Below, one piece after another: positions 7,930-15,482 of a stretch of DNA of 23,740 bases (the stretch's first letter is position 1; every line of letters starts with the position of its first letter). The notes beneath the pieces are model-generated. The model was not told the origin of the DNA. It searched no databases and was given only the letters and a program-made list of their open reading frames with translations. The DNA is taken from contig CALNBT010000080.1 of NCBI GenBank assembly GCA_937874345.1, positions 1-23,740 of the forward strand. Reading direction: 5' to 3'. This stretch comes from an uncultured Prevotella sp. (lineage in GTDB: Bacteria > Bacteroidota > Bacteroidia > Bacteroidales > Bacteroidaceae). The position numbers and the translations under genes were made by a program.

Positions 7930-8799
7930 ATGAAAAGATATATAGATGGACTGCTTGCGCTACTATTTCTTAGCGTTGCTTTCACAGCCTGCACCCAAGA
8001 TGAGGGCTCTATGCCAGGTAAGGATGCCAATCCTAATTTGGTGATTTTCACTCAAAAGACCATCGCTCCCAACAATCCAGATAATGATGGAACGTACCGA
8101 GTAGCCGTTAACAATAAGACTACAGAAGTTTACTACTTAGCCGAGAAAACCACTACAGTGAAGAGTAATGGCATGAGTGAGGCAAGTTATGCTGATTATG
8201 TGGTAAGCAAGGGTAAAAAAGCAATACTTGCTGCAGATTCGCTCTCAGGTGGGAGCTATTCGGATATTGTTGTTCCAGAGATGGTGGGTGACAATACGGT
8301 ATCGTTCGTTGCAGTAAACGGAGGACAGAAGACCTTACGACAGACCACATTCTTCGGACTACTTTGGAAAGATGTTGTTGCGGGAACGTATACTTTCAGT
8401 GCAACTGCGCAGAAATGGCTCAAATTGGGTACAACCGTATCAACGACCTTGCAGCAGTTGGATTCAGATCCAACCCAATATCGTTTGAAGAACCTCTATG
8501 CGCCTGGTTCTCACTTGAAGTTTACTTTGACCAAGAACACAGGCTCGGATAGCTATGACTCATACGACTATGTTCGTGTACCAGGTCAAGAATTACCGTT
8601 GACTTATGGAACCAATGGTGCTATTAGTATCCGAGATATCGGCTATTGGCAGGGAGATGATTCAATGGCATTTAGTCCAGATTACGGCTGTTACATGTAC
8701 AATAATGCGCATAAGTACGAGATTACTTTTGCCTTTCAACTCTATGTTGCTGCAGGTAATCTTGGATATGGATGGGATTATTTTGAGCCCGCACAATAG
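7930..8799 (+). CDS. Uncharacterised lipoprotein of the SusCD locus
   Basis: 289-residue lipoprotein with signal peptide MKRYIDGLLALLFLSVAFTAC, the lipobox FTAC giving Cys21 as first mature residue. ATG 7921 (MTNMKRY) is an alternative that adds three residues. After a short linker the protein appears all-beta: residues about 33-125 (LVIFTQKT, TYRVAVNNKTTEVYYLAEKTTTV, DNTVSFVAVNGG) read like a fibronectin- or immunoglobulin-like domain, and residues about 135-289 are a second beta-rich part ending in the aromatic GYGWDYFEPAQ. Its place as third gene of a SusCD operon suggests a SusE/SusF-like or other surface ligand-binding accessory protein, but I see no named carbohydrate-binding family and no enzyme motif. 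The terminator starts 18 bases after the stop, so it is the last gene of the operon. Confidence 0.8.
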   Translation: MKRYIDGLLALLFLSVAFTACTQDEGSMPGKDANPNLVIFTQKTIAPNNPDNDGTYRVAVNNKTTEVYYLAEKTTTVKSNGMSEASYADYVVSKGKKAILAADSLSGGSYSDIVVPEMVGDNTVSFVAVNGGQKTLRQTTFFGLLWKDVVAGTYTFSATAQKWLKLGTTVSTTLQQLDSDPTQYRLKNLYAPGSHLKFTLTKNTGSDSYDSYDYVRVPGQELPLTYGTNGAISIRDIGYWQGDDSMAFSPDYGCYMYNNAHKYEITFAFQLYVAAGNLGYGWDYFEPAQ

Positions 8800-8817
8800 T
8801 TGATAACTTAAGATAGT

Positions 8818-8857
8818 AAATCCCTCGGACATATAAAAACTGTCCGAGGGATTTTTT
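8818..8857 (+). terminator. Rho-independent terminator of the SusCD operon
   Basis: A perfect 14-bp stem (AAATCCCTCGGACA at 8818-8831 with TGTCCGAGGGATTT at 8841-8854), a 9-base loop, and a run of six T at 8852-8857. It closes the susC-susD-lipoprotein unit. Confidence 0.92.
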
Positions 8858-9092
8858 GATATAATATTTTCCTATTCTTCTTTAACTTCTGTCCATATTC
8901 AACAAGATGCATCTCAAAATACTACATCTGAAAGTCAGATATTGCAGTTGTATGAAACGATAAAGTGATGTGCATTGTTATTGTTGGTTCACTTTTTAGC
9001 TGATATGGAACAGGTATTATGTCCAATTAAGGACCTTTTATGTTAAATGTATACATATCGTTTAGAATGGGCACACGAAGGACTACCGTTTA

Positions 9093-10847
9093 TTAATTAA
9101 GCATCAATGTCATGTCAGCATGTTCGTTCTCGAAGAGAAATATATTTAATTGTGCAATCGTCATTTTGGTTGCCATTGGGTTCGGCTCATCCGATTGGAT
9201 TACCTTACCTTCATGAAGGGTATAATAGGCATTGTTGTTATAAATATGCTTGTCGTCAATTATGCGTATCACACGATTGTTCGACGGGTTTGCCCTTGTA
9301 AACAGCTCAAGAGCCTTGTGTACATTAATAACCCTCACCATCGCCGGGATATCATGTGTGGCGGGTTGGTAGAGATCGCCAGCCAAACGGATATCTTCTT
9401 GTATAATGTCTAATCCATCCTCATCGTGTAAGATGGTACAAGATTTTTTTCGCTGCCATTCATCAAACTGTTTAAAATCCATGTTGCGAATGTCTGCAGG
9501 CGGAGGTGTGCAAGTGATGGCTTGTGCATAACCAAGTTTGTTGTACCATTTATACAGCCAAGTTTCTGCGGGAATAAGCGTTGCAAAGACAATTCCTTTT
9601 TGATACAGTTCGAAGTGTGCCTGCTGCATCAGGTTATTACCCACATTCTGCTCTTGATATTCTGGCAAAACACTAACACCACTCATATAAACTGTTCGCA
9701 CCTCTTCTTGATGATAAAGCATGGTATAAGGGAGTGTTTGCAGTGCTCCAACCACTTTTCCATCAATCTGACAAGCCACATTGAACTCGGGTTTGTAAAC
9801 TCGCTTAAAATATAGATCGATGAAGGGTTCAGGATCATGAAATACTCGTTTCCATAATTCTCTGGTTTCTTTTTTGATTCGGTCCGTATTTTCAAATTGT
9901 GCCAACGGTTTCTTTTCTGTCAGAACATACTTTACCAAAAGTTTATCGGGTTTATAAGATAGTTTTGCAAATCGAAGTCCCTCGTCCCCCATGTCTTCTT
10001 CACGATTGATAAACCGATATTGTTCGGGCAGATGCTTCACAAATTCTTGATTGATGATGGTAAATGCCCCTTCATAAGTGGTATCTGCTTTCTCGACACA
10101 AACGTCGAACGTATCTTGATTGATGGGGTTGCCAAAGCTAAACGCAATCAGCTTGTGGTCAACCCAGATAGTACCGCCGGTCAGTCCAAGCTTGTCCCAA
10201 CGATGAAAAGCACGTGTCATCGATCTCAATTCGCTCATACGGCTTTCGTTCCGTTCGGAATCGGGCTTGGCATTTTGCCACTGTTCTTCCAAAAGAATAC
10301 ACTGTTCAATCATATCTTTGGTCAATGACTTGTATTGGTATTGTGGGTAAAGCCTCTTGAACTTGTTTATATGATTGCGTTTACTCTGCAGTTTCTTGCC
10401 GGCAAGTGTCTCTAAACTTTCTCTTAAATAGAGGTAATCCGAAAAGTCGCGGTTAGGTTTGATATTGAATTGGTCCGGATACGAATGTTCAATACAATTA
10501 ACATGTTCTTCGCAAATGCCCATTAATAGAAACGGATGACCCATGGCAATAGAATCGTCGCGTATGGCTTTGATGATATGCGGTTCGCAATCAAATTCTT
10601 TTTCGGTATCGATATCTCTATTCTTTCGATGTTGTGGATGAGCAATTGGCATCATGTATACTAAATGACGGCCTTGATAAAAACGAAAAATCAAGTGGTT
10701 GTCAAAAATGGCAAATTGGGTATTGTACAGAAAACGCCAGCTAATCAAATTTGAAAACGAAAGATCACAATTCTGTCGAGTACTCATCAAGGTAAAACTT
10801 TGAATGGTTTCTTTGTCAGACGTAGTAAGGTCTTTAAATTTTATCAT
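9093..10847 (-). CDS. Fusion of DUF2156 (LPG-synthase C-like) with an Eis-like GNAT acetyltransferase
   Basis: 584 residues with three parts. Residues 1-300 match the DUF2156 / phosphatidylglycerol lysyltransferase C-terminal fold, itself a tandem acyltransferase fold: SFSNLISWRF near the start, then YLYLRESLETLAGKKLQSKR, and GGTIWVDHKLIAFSFGNPI with TFDVCVEKADTTYEGAF. Residues about 315-455 are a GNAT domain, with MSGVSVLPEYQEQNVGNNLM as strand 4 and the acetyl-CoA pyrophosphate loop (QEQNVG in place of Q/RxxGxG/A), then ATLIPAETWLYKWYNKLGY. Residues about 480-584 resemble the SCP2-like C-terminal domain of Eis-type proteins (VINVHKALELF, ending PMATKMTIAQLNIFLF). No membrane segment is seen, so it lacks the flippase part of MprF and may not act on lipids. 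Substrate is unknown. It is divergent from pta and convergent with the SusCD operon. Confidence 0.82.
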   Translation of the reverse strand: MIKFKDLTTSDKETIQSFTLMSTRQNCDLSFSNLISWRFLYNTQFAIFDNHLIFRFYQGRHLVYMMPIAHPQHRKNRDIDTEKEFDCEPHIIKAIRDDSIAMGHPFLLMGICEEHVNCIEHSYPDQFNIKPNRDFSDYLYLRESLETLAGKKLQSKRNHINKFKRLYPQYQYKSLTKDMIEQCILLEEQWQNAKPDSERNESRMSELRSMTRAFHRWDKLGLTGGTIWVDHKLIAFSFGNPINQDTFDVCVEKADTTYEGAFTIINQEFVKHLPEQYRFINREEDMGDEGLRFAKLSYKPDKLLVKYVLTEKKPLAQFENTDRIKKETRELWKRVFHDPEPFIDLYFKRVYKPEFNVACQIDGKVVGALQTLPYTMLYHQEEVRTVYMSGVSVLPEYQEQNVGNNLMQQAHFELYQKGIVFATLIPAETWLYKWYNKLGYAQAITCTPPPADIRNMDFKQFDEWQRKKSCTILHDEDGLDIIQEDIRLAGDLYQPATHDIPAMVRVINVHKALELFTRANPSNNRVIRIIDDKHIYNNNAYYTLHEGKVIQSDEPNPMATKMTIAQLNIFLFENEHADMTLMLN

Positions 10848-10872
10848 AAGGTTCTGAGAATAGTTGATTCTA

Positions 10873-10906
10873 CAAATTTAGCGATATTTAGTTGTTTAAA
10901 CACAAA
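10873..10906 (-). promoter_or_regulatory. Putative promoter of the DUF2156-GNAT gene
   Basis: On the minus strand TTTG (10906-10903) is followed after 22 bases by TAAATTTG (10880-10873), an exact TAnnTTTG. The spacing is slightly longer than the usual 19-21. The transcript would start near 10866, about 20 bases before the ATG. Confidence 0.5.
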
Positions 10907-10925
10907 GAATGTCAATAATAATTGT

Positions 10926-11024
10926 TATTTTTGCAATCATATAAACAGATGAAAACATGCACGGAGAGTGGGTTTCGGCTTATTCTGGAACGACGGCTTC
11001 CATTTGTTTAAAACACTATTTTTG
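10926..11024 (+). promoter_or_regulatory. Two putative -7 elements upstream of pta
   Basis: TATTTTTG occurs at 10926-10933 and again at 11017-11024; both match TAnnTTTG but neither has a good -33 TTTG at the right distance. The distal one would give a leader of about 108 bases, the proximal one about 17. Between them is a 20-codon frame (10949-11011). Confidence 0.4.
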
Positions 11025-11047
11025 TATTTCTAAATAGATTTTAAGTA

Positions 11048-12085
11048 ATGGACTTATTGCAACAAATTGTTGAACGCGCTAAAGCGGATAAACAGCGTAT
11101 CGTACTCCCTGAAGCCATTGAGGACCGAACGCTTCGTGCAGCCGACCGAGTATTGGCTGAAGATATGGCCGATCTGATATTAATTGGCAACCCTGCCGAA
11201 ATTCATAAGTTGTCTGAAGCGCGAGGATTGCCAAACATCGAAAAGGCAACGATTATCGATCCCGAAAATTATGATAAAAGCGAGGCCCTTGCATTGAAAT
11301 TGGCAGAACTAAGAAAAAGTAAGGGGATGACCATTGAGCAGGCTCGTGAGCTGATTAAAAACCCACTTTATCTGGGTTGTATGATTATTAAGACCAATGG
11401 TGCCGACGGACAGATCAGTGGCGCATTGAGCACTACAAGCGAAACACTTCGTCCTGCCTTGCAAATTATAAAATGTGCACCGGGTGTTACCTGCGTTAGC
11501 GGAGCAATGTTGCTTCTCACAACTCAAAAACAATATGGTGAAAATGGTATCATCGTCATGGGAGACGTTGCTGTTACCCCAGAACCTGATGCTGATCAAC
11601 TTTCTCAAATAGCGATCAGTACAGCCCAGACAGCTCGAAGTGTAGCCGGCTTTAAATCACCTCGGGTGGCCATGTTGAGCTTCTCGACAAAGGGCAGCGC
11701 CAGTCATGCTGTGGTAGAAAAAGTACGTGAGGCCACAAAATTAGCCAAGAAACGTGCCCCTTGGTTAAAGGTTGATGGCGAATTGCAGGCAGATGCAGCT
11801 TTGGTTCCTTCTGTTGGGCAGAAAAAGGCTCCGGGTAGCGCCATTGCCGGAAATGCAAATGTGCTTATTGTTCCAAACCTTGAAGTAGGCAATATCGGAT
11901 ACAAGCTTGTAGAACGTCTCGGTGGCGCTTCTGCTATTGGCCCTATCCTACAGGGTATTGCACGTCCGGTGAACGATTTAAGTCGTGGTTGCTCGGTTGA
12001 AGACATCTATTACATGGTTGGCATCACGGCATGCCAAGCACAAGATGCTAAGAAAGAGAAAGATTACACCAACGATAACCATTGA
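11048..12085 (+). CDS. pta: Phosphate acetyltransferase
   Basis: Converts acetyl-CoA and phosphate to acetyl phosphate and CoA in the cytoplasm, the first step of the Pta-AckA route to acetate. The 345 residues match the short form of the enzyme that has only the catalytic PTA_PTB domain, without the DRTGG and cobyric-acid-synthase-like N-terminal domains of E. coli Pta. Family blocks visible: RIVLPEAIEDRTLRAADRVL near the start, GADGQISGALSTTSETLRPA, MGDVAVTPEPDADQLSQIA, LSFSTKGSASH, LIVPNLEVGNIGYKLVERL and GPILQGIARPVNDLSRG. ackA follows after 27 bases, so the two form the usual operon giving one ATP per acetate in a saccharolytic fermenter. Confidence 0.96.
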   Translation: MDLLQQIVERAKADKQRIVLPEAIEDRTLRAADRVLAEDMADLILIGNPAEIHKLSEARGLPNIEKATIIDPENYDKSEALALKLAELRKSKGMTIEQARELIKNPLYLGCMIIKTNGADGQISGALSTTSETLRPALQIIKCAPGVTCVSGAMLLLTTQKQYGENGIIVMGDVAVTPEPDADQLSQIAISTAQTARSVAGFKSPRVAMLSFSTKGSASHAVVEKVREATKLAKKRAPWLKVDGELQADAALVPSVGQKKAPGSAIAGNANVLIVPNLEVGNIGYKLVERLGGASAIGPILQGIARPVNDLSRGCSVEDIYYMVGITACQAQDAKKEKDYTNDNH

Positions 12086-12112
12086 TTCTGATCATCAATA
12101 ATAGAAATAAGA

Positions 12113-13312
12113 ATGAATATACTAGTATTAAACTGTGGCAGTAGTTCCATTAAATACAAATTGTATAACATGGACGATGAGTCTGTTTTGGCACAAGGTG
12201 GAGCTGAACGCATAGGACTTGATGAGGCATTTGTGAAAGTAACCATGCCGAATGGTGAAAAGAAAAAGATTATGCACGATATGCCCGACCATAAAGAGGG
12301 TGTGAATTTTGTATTTTCTTTGCTTACAGATCCTGAAATAGGTTCCATTAAAAGTCTTGACCAAATCGATGCTGTAGGACACCGTGTGGTACAGGGTGGT
12401 GACTTATTCGAAAAAAGTGTTGTCGTAGACCAACGTGTAGAAGAGGGAATTGAAAGTCTGTGTGACTTGGCTCCCGTTCACAATTTGGGCCACTTGCGTG
12501 GCATTCGTGCCGTTGATGCATTGATGCCCCATACGCCTCAGGTATGCGTGTTTGATAATGCGTTCCACAGTACCATGCCCGATTACGCATATTTATATGC
12601 AATTCCATATAACTTGTATGAGAAATACCATGTGCGCCGTTATGGCTTTCACGGAACCAGCCATCGTTATGTTTCTCAACGTGTATGCGATTTCTTGGGT
12701 AAGGACATCAAAACGCAGCGTATCATTACCTGCCACATCGGCAATGGAGCCAGTGTTACGGCGGTTTTGAATGGCGTTTGTGTAGATACCTCGATGGGCT
12801 TGACTCCGCTGGCCGGAGTGATGATGGGTTCACGTTCGGGAGATATCGATCCCTCTGCGGTAACCTATCTCATGGATAAGCTTGATATGAAACCGCAAGA
12901 GATGGCCGATTTTTTGAATAAAGAAAGTGGTGTGTTGGGTATTACGGGTATTTCATCGGATATGCGCGAAATCGAATCAGCTGCTAATGAAGGTAACAAA
13001 CGTGCCCGGCTGGCATTAAAGATGTACAATTACCGTATCAAGAAATATATTGGTGCTTATGCAGCTGTTATGGGTGGTGTGGATATCATCGTGTGGACAG
13101 CGGGTGTAGGTGAGAATCAGATTGACACTCGCTTTGAGGCTTGCAGCGGATTAGAGTTCCTGGGTGTCAAGATGGATGCCAAGGCAAACGAAGTTCGTGG
13201 TCAGGAGGCTATCATCTCAGCTCCCGATTCAAAGGTAACAGTATGTGTTATTCCAACCGATGAAGAGATCGTTATCGCTCGCGATACCATGCGTTTGGTA
13301 ACAGAAAAATAA
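12113..13312 (+). CDS. ackA: Acetate kinase
   Basis: Transfers phosphate from acetyl phosphate to ADP, giving acetate and ATP in the cytoplasm. The 399-residue length is standard. ASKHA-fold motifs are intact: MNILVLNCGSSSIKYKL (phosphate 1), GHRVVQGG with the acetate-site Arg, RRYGFHGTSHRYV, CHIGNGASV, VDTSMGLTPLAG (phosphate 2 region), RSGDIDPS, and VWTAGVGENQ (adenosine motif). It is the second gene of pta-ackA and is followed by a terminator 18 bases after the stop. Confidence 0.97.
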   Translation: MNILVLNCGSSSIKYKLYNMDDESVLAQGGAERIGLDEAFVKVTMPNGEKKKIMHDMPDHKEGVNFVFSLLTDPEIGSIKSLDQIDAVGHRVVQGGDLFEKSVVVDQRVEEGIESLCDLAPVHNLGHLRGIRAVDALMPHTPQVCVFDNAFHSTMPDYAYLYAIPYNLYEKYHVRRYGFHGTSHRYVSQRVCDFLGKDIKTQRIITCHIGNGASVTAVLNGVCVDTSMGLTPLAGVMMGSRSGDIDPSAVTYLMDKLDMKPQEMADFLNKESGVLGITGISSDMREIESAANEGNKRARLALKMYNYRIKKYIGAYAAVMGGVDIIVWTAGVGENQIDTRFEACSGLEFLGVKMDAKANEVRGQEAIISAPDSKVTVCVIPTDEEIVIARDTMRLVTEK

Positions 13313-13330
13313 AGATGTTCCATCTTATCG

Positions 13331-13364
13331 AAAAGGGATATTCTGAAAGGCGTATCCCTTTTTT
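13331..13364 (+). terminator. Rho-independent terminator of pta-ackA
   Basis: A 10-bp stem (AAAAGGGATA at 13331-13340 with TATCCCTTTT at 13353-13362), a 12-base loop, and a T run continuing to 13364. Confidence 0.85.
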
Positions 13365-13445
13365 AAAGTTCTCATTTTTCATGCAGTAGGCAATTAGTGC
13401 ACAATATCATGGATATTGGGATGGGATATCAATGGGTTTGATACG

Positions 13446-13484
13446 CAAAAGGATGCATATTGTAGCGCAATATGCATCCTTTTG
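13446..13484. terminator. Long hairpin between convergent ackA and anSME, likely bidirectional terminator
   Basis: A perfect 17-bp stem (13446-13462 with 13468-13484, core GGATGCATATTG) and a 5-base loop. A T-rich stretch follows on the plus strand (TATTTTTTCTTTT); on the minus strand only the TTTTG end of the stem serves as T run. It lies 34 bases beyond the stop of the minus-strand anSME operon and serves as back-up for ackA. Confidence 0.75.
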
Positions 13485-13518
13485 TATTTTTTCTTTTAAA
13501 CGGTTAGTAATCAACAGG

Positions 13519-14757
13519 TTACCGTTTGTTATCGAAACGTCCTTGTTTGATGGCATCCATGATGTTGGCTGGTGGTCGCTGTTCCTCAAGCTCAGTTTTC
13601 ATGAAATCCATATACGGTGCCACATGCTCGAAAAACTGGTAATAGCCTTTGCAGAGATAGTTGAGTCCGGGTTCGCCCTCGTCTGTCTGAGAGAAACGGT
13701 TTTTGGGACATTCGCCGTTGCAGGCAAAGAGATAACGACATGCTTTGCATTTAGCAGGCAACGAGTCGTATTTGTTTCTGCCAAAGGATAGCTGTCGTTC
13801 ACTATACAGCATCTCGGTCAATGTTCGGGTATGAATATTGCCCAACTGATACGCTGGAAAAACAAAATGGTCACACGAGTAAACGTCTCCGTTGTATTCC
13901 ATCACACCTGCGTGCCCGCATGTTTTAGCCATCGTGCAAAGCGATCCTTCCACACCCATCCAGTTAGCCAGAGTGGCATCGAAGAGTTGGATGTAGGTCT
14001 GGCCTACATCTGCTCGCACCCACTCGTCGAAGATCGTGCAAAGGAAATTGCCCCATTGCTCAGGTGAAACGGTGAAATCTGCCAGTTCGCCTTGGTTGTT
14101 TTCGGCTAGGGATGCCAGATGTCGCCCATCTTGGTGCAGCAGTATACGCTCGACGATAGGGGTAAACTGTATATAGTGACAATTAATCTCTTTGAAGAAA
14201 TGATAAAAGTCGATAGGATAGTCGGCGTTGAAGTCGTTTACAACAGCCATCGCATTCCATTCCACCTGGTGTTTGTTCAGGAAGTTTATACCTCTCATCA
14301 CGTCTCTCCATGATGGACGTCCCGTTTTGTTGCATCTATACTCGTCATGAAACTCCTGTGGACCATCAATAGAAACTCCAACCAACCATCCGTTGTCATG
14401 AAAGAATTTTGCCCAATGGTCGTCAATCAAGGTGCCATTGGTCTGGATCGTATTGGCTACTTCGCATCCGTGGGCGTATTGTCGCTGCAACTTAATCACT
14501 CTTTCGTAGAACGATAATGGTCGCATCAAGGGTTCGCCGCCATGCCAAGTGAATAATACCTGTTGCATGGTTTGGCTTTCCAGGTATTGCTTGATGAATC
14601 TTTCTAGTAAGTCGTCGCTTAAAATGTGGCGTAAATCATCGGGATAGAGATGTGATTTCTCCAGGTAATAGCAATATTTGCAAGCAAGGTTGCAGGATGC
14701 CCCTACAACCTTGGCCATGACATAAAGTGGATGTGAAAATGGAGATGCAGTTGACAT
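13519..14757 (-). CDS. Anaerobic sulfatase-maturating enzyme (radical SAM/SPASM), ChuR-like
   Basis: Radical S-adenosylmethionine enzyme that oxidises an active-site Ser or Cys of sulfatases to formylglycine in the cytoplasm. 412 residues. The radical SAM cluster motif is CNLACKYC (Cys22, Cys26, Cys29), followed by FTWHGGEPLM, TIQTNGTLID and GVSIDGP. The SPASM domain keeps the anSME cysteine spacing: C-x5-C-x14-C in CTMAKTC...YSC, then C-x2-C-x5-C-x3-C in CKACRYLFACNGEC, and a last Cys in NYLCKGY, enough for two auxiliary 4Fe-4S clusters. Start ATG 14757 places Cys22 at the usual distance. It is the last gene after lpxH and an SGNH hydrolase with gaps of 12 and 17 bases. No sulfatase is encoded in the window, so its clients must be elsewhere. 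Bacteroides relatives (ChuR) support use of sulfated host glycans. Confidence 0.92.
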   Translation of the reverse strand: MSTASPFSHPLYVMAKVVGASCNLACKYCYYLEKSHLYPDDLRHILSDDLLERFIKQYLESQTMQQVLFTWHGGEPLMRPLSFYERVIKLQRQYAHGCEVANTIQTNGTLIDDHWAKFFHDNGWLVGVSIDGPQEFHDEYRCNKTGRPSWRDVMRGINFLNKHQVEWNAMAVVNDFNADYPIDFYHFFKEINCHYIQFTPIVERILLHQDGRHLASLAENNQGELADFTVSPEQWGNFLCTIFDEWVRADVGQTYIQLFDATLANWMGVEGSLCTMAKTCGHAGVMEYNGDVYSCDHFVFPAYQLGNIHTRTLTEMLYSERQLSFGRNKYDSLPAKCKACRYLFACNGECPKNRFSQTDEGEPGLNYLCKGYYQFFEHVAPYMDFMKTELEEQRPPANIMDAIKQGRFDNKR

Positions 14758-14774
14758 GTAACTGATCTTACTTT

Positions 14775-15470
14775 TTAGCGTATCTTTTCAATGACCGGCA
14801 CAATGAGTTTTTCCATCACTGCATATCCGGCTAAGTTGGGATGAACGGTCTCGGGTGTATATTCAGCCTTCATGCCATTGCCGTCATTGGCGAGCATGGC
14901 ACTAAAATAATCTACATAAGGAATATGGTTGGCCTTGGCATAGGCCTTTACACGTGCATTGAGACTGCGAATTTTCTGCATGCCATCGGTTATAGATGGT
15001 CTCCATCCGAAGTTTCGTGCAGGCAAGCACGATGTCAAAATCACCTTTATTTTATTGAAACGAGCCAGTTCGACCATTGAAATAACGTTGCCGTAGGTCA
15101 ATTCTTCATTATAGGGACCGGTATTTTCGGCTATATCATTCGTTCCGTAATTGATGACTACGACTTTGGGCTGCAACTTGATAACATCTTCACGGAAGCG
15201 CAATAAAAACTGGTAGGAGGTCTGTCCGCCAATACCTCTGCCGATATACCCGTGTTTCTTGAAGAACTCGGGATCTTTGTTAGCCCATCCTTCTGTGATG
15301 GAATTCCCCAGGAATACCACTCTTTCTTCGGTTTTAGACGGCGCTCCGAGTTTCTTGTTATCCTGTTCGTAACGTTGGAAATTGGCAAAGGTGTACTTTT
15401 GAGCTGTTACCTTGCTGGTTGAAAATACCAAGCATGCTAGTACAAGCATGCTGTAGAGTTTGATTTTCAT
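14775..15470 (-). CDS. Secreted SGNH/GDSL-family hydrolase
   Basis: Probable esterase or lipase-like hydrolase exported to the periplasm. 231 residues. A signal peptide is visible at 1-23, with cleavage likely after VTA and before QKY; Cys13 lies inside the hydrophobic stretch and is not a convincing lipobox. The SGNH blocks are complete: block I FLGNSITEG with nucleophile Ser57, block II Gly in GRGIGGQTS, block III GTND with Asn, and block V VHPN with the catalytic His, Asp probably three residues before being replaced by Glu/Thr (YTPETVHPN). Members of this group often remove acetyl groups from carbohydrates. Position between lpxH and anSME suggests co-transcription; a shared substrate with sulfatases would be inference. 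Confidence 0.9.
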   Translation of the reverse strand: MKIKLYSMLVLACLVFSTSKVTAQKYTFANFQRYEQDNKKLGAPSKTEERVVFLGNSITEGWANKDPEFFKKHGYIGRGIGGQTSYQFLLRFREDVIKLQPKVVVINYGTNDIAENTGPYNEELTYGNVISMVELARFNKIKVILTSCLPARNFGWRPSITDGMQKIRSLNARVKAYAKANHIPYVDYFSAMLANDGNGMKAEYTPETVHPNLAGYAVMEKLIVPVIEKIR

Positions 15471-15482
15471 TGATAATTATTT

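Noticed and set aside
8926..8940. Small hairpin ATCTGA-aag-TCAGAT between the convergent SusCD and DUF2156 units
   Set aside because: Only six pairs and no T run; the SusCD operon already has a strong terminator.
9107..9815. Several plus-strand frames of 60-97 codons opposite the DUF2156-GNAT gene
   Set aside because: They are antisense to a gene with clear domain matches and have no recognisable protein features or promoter.
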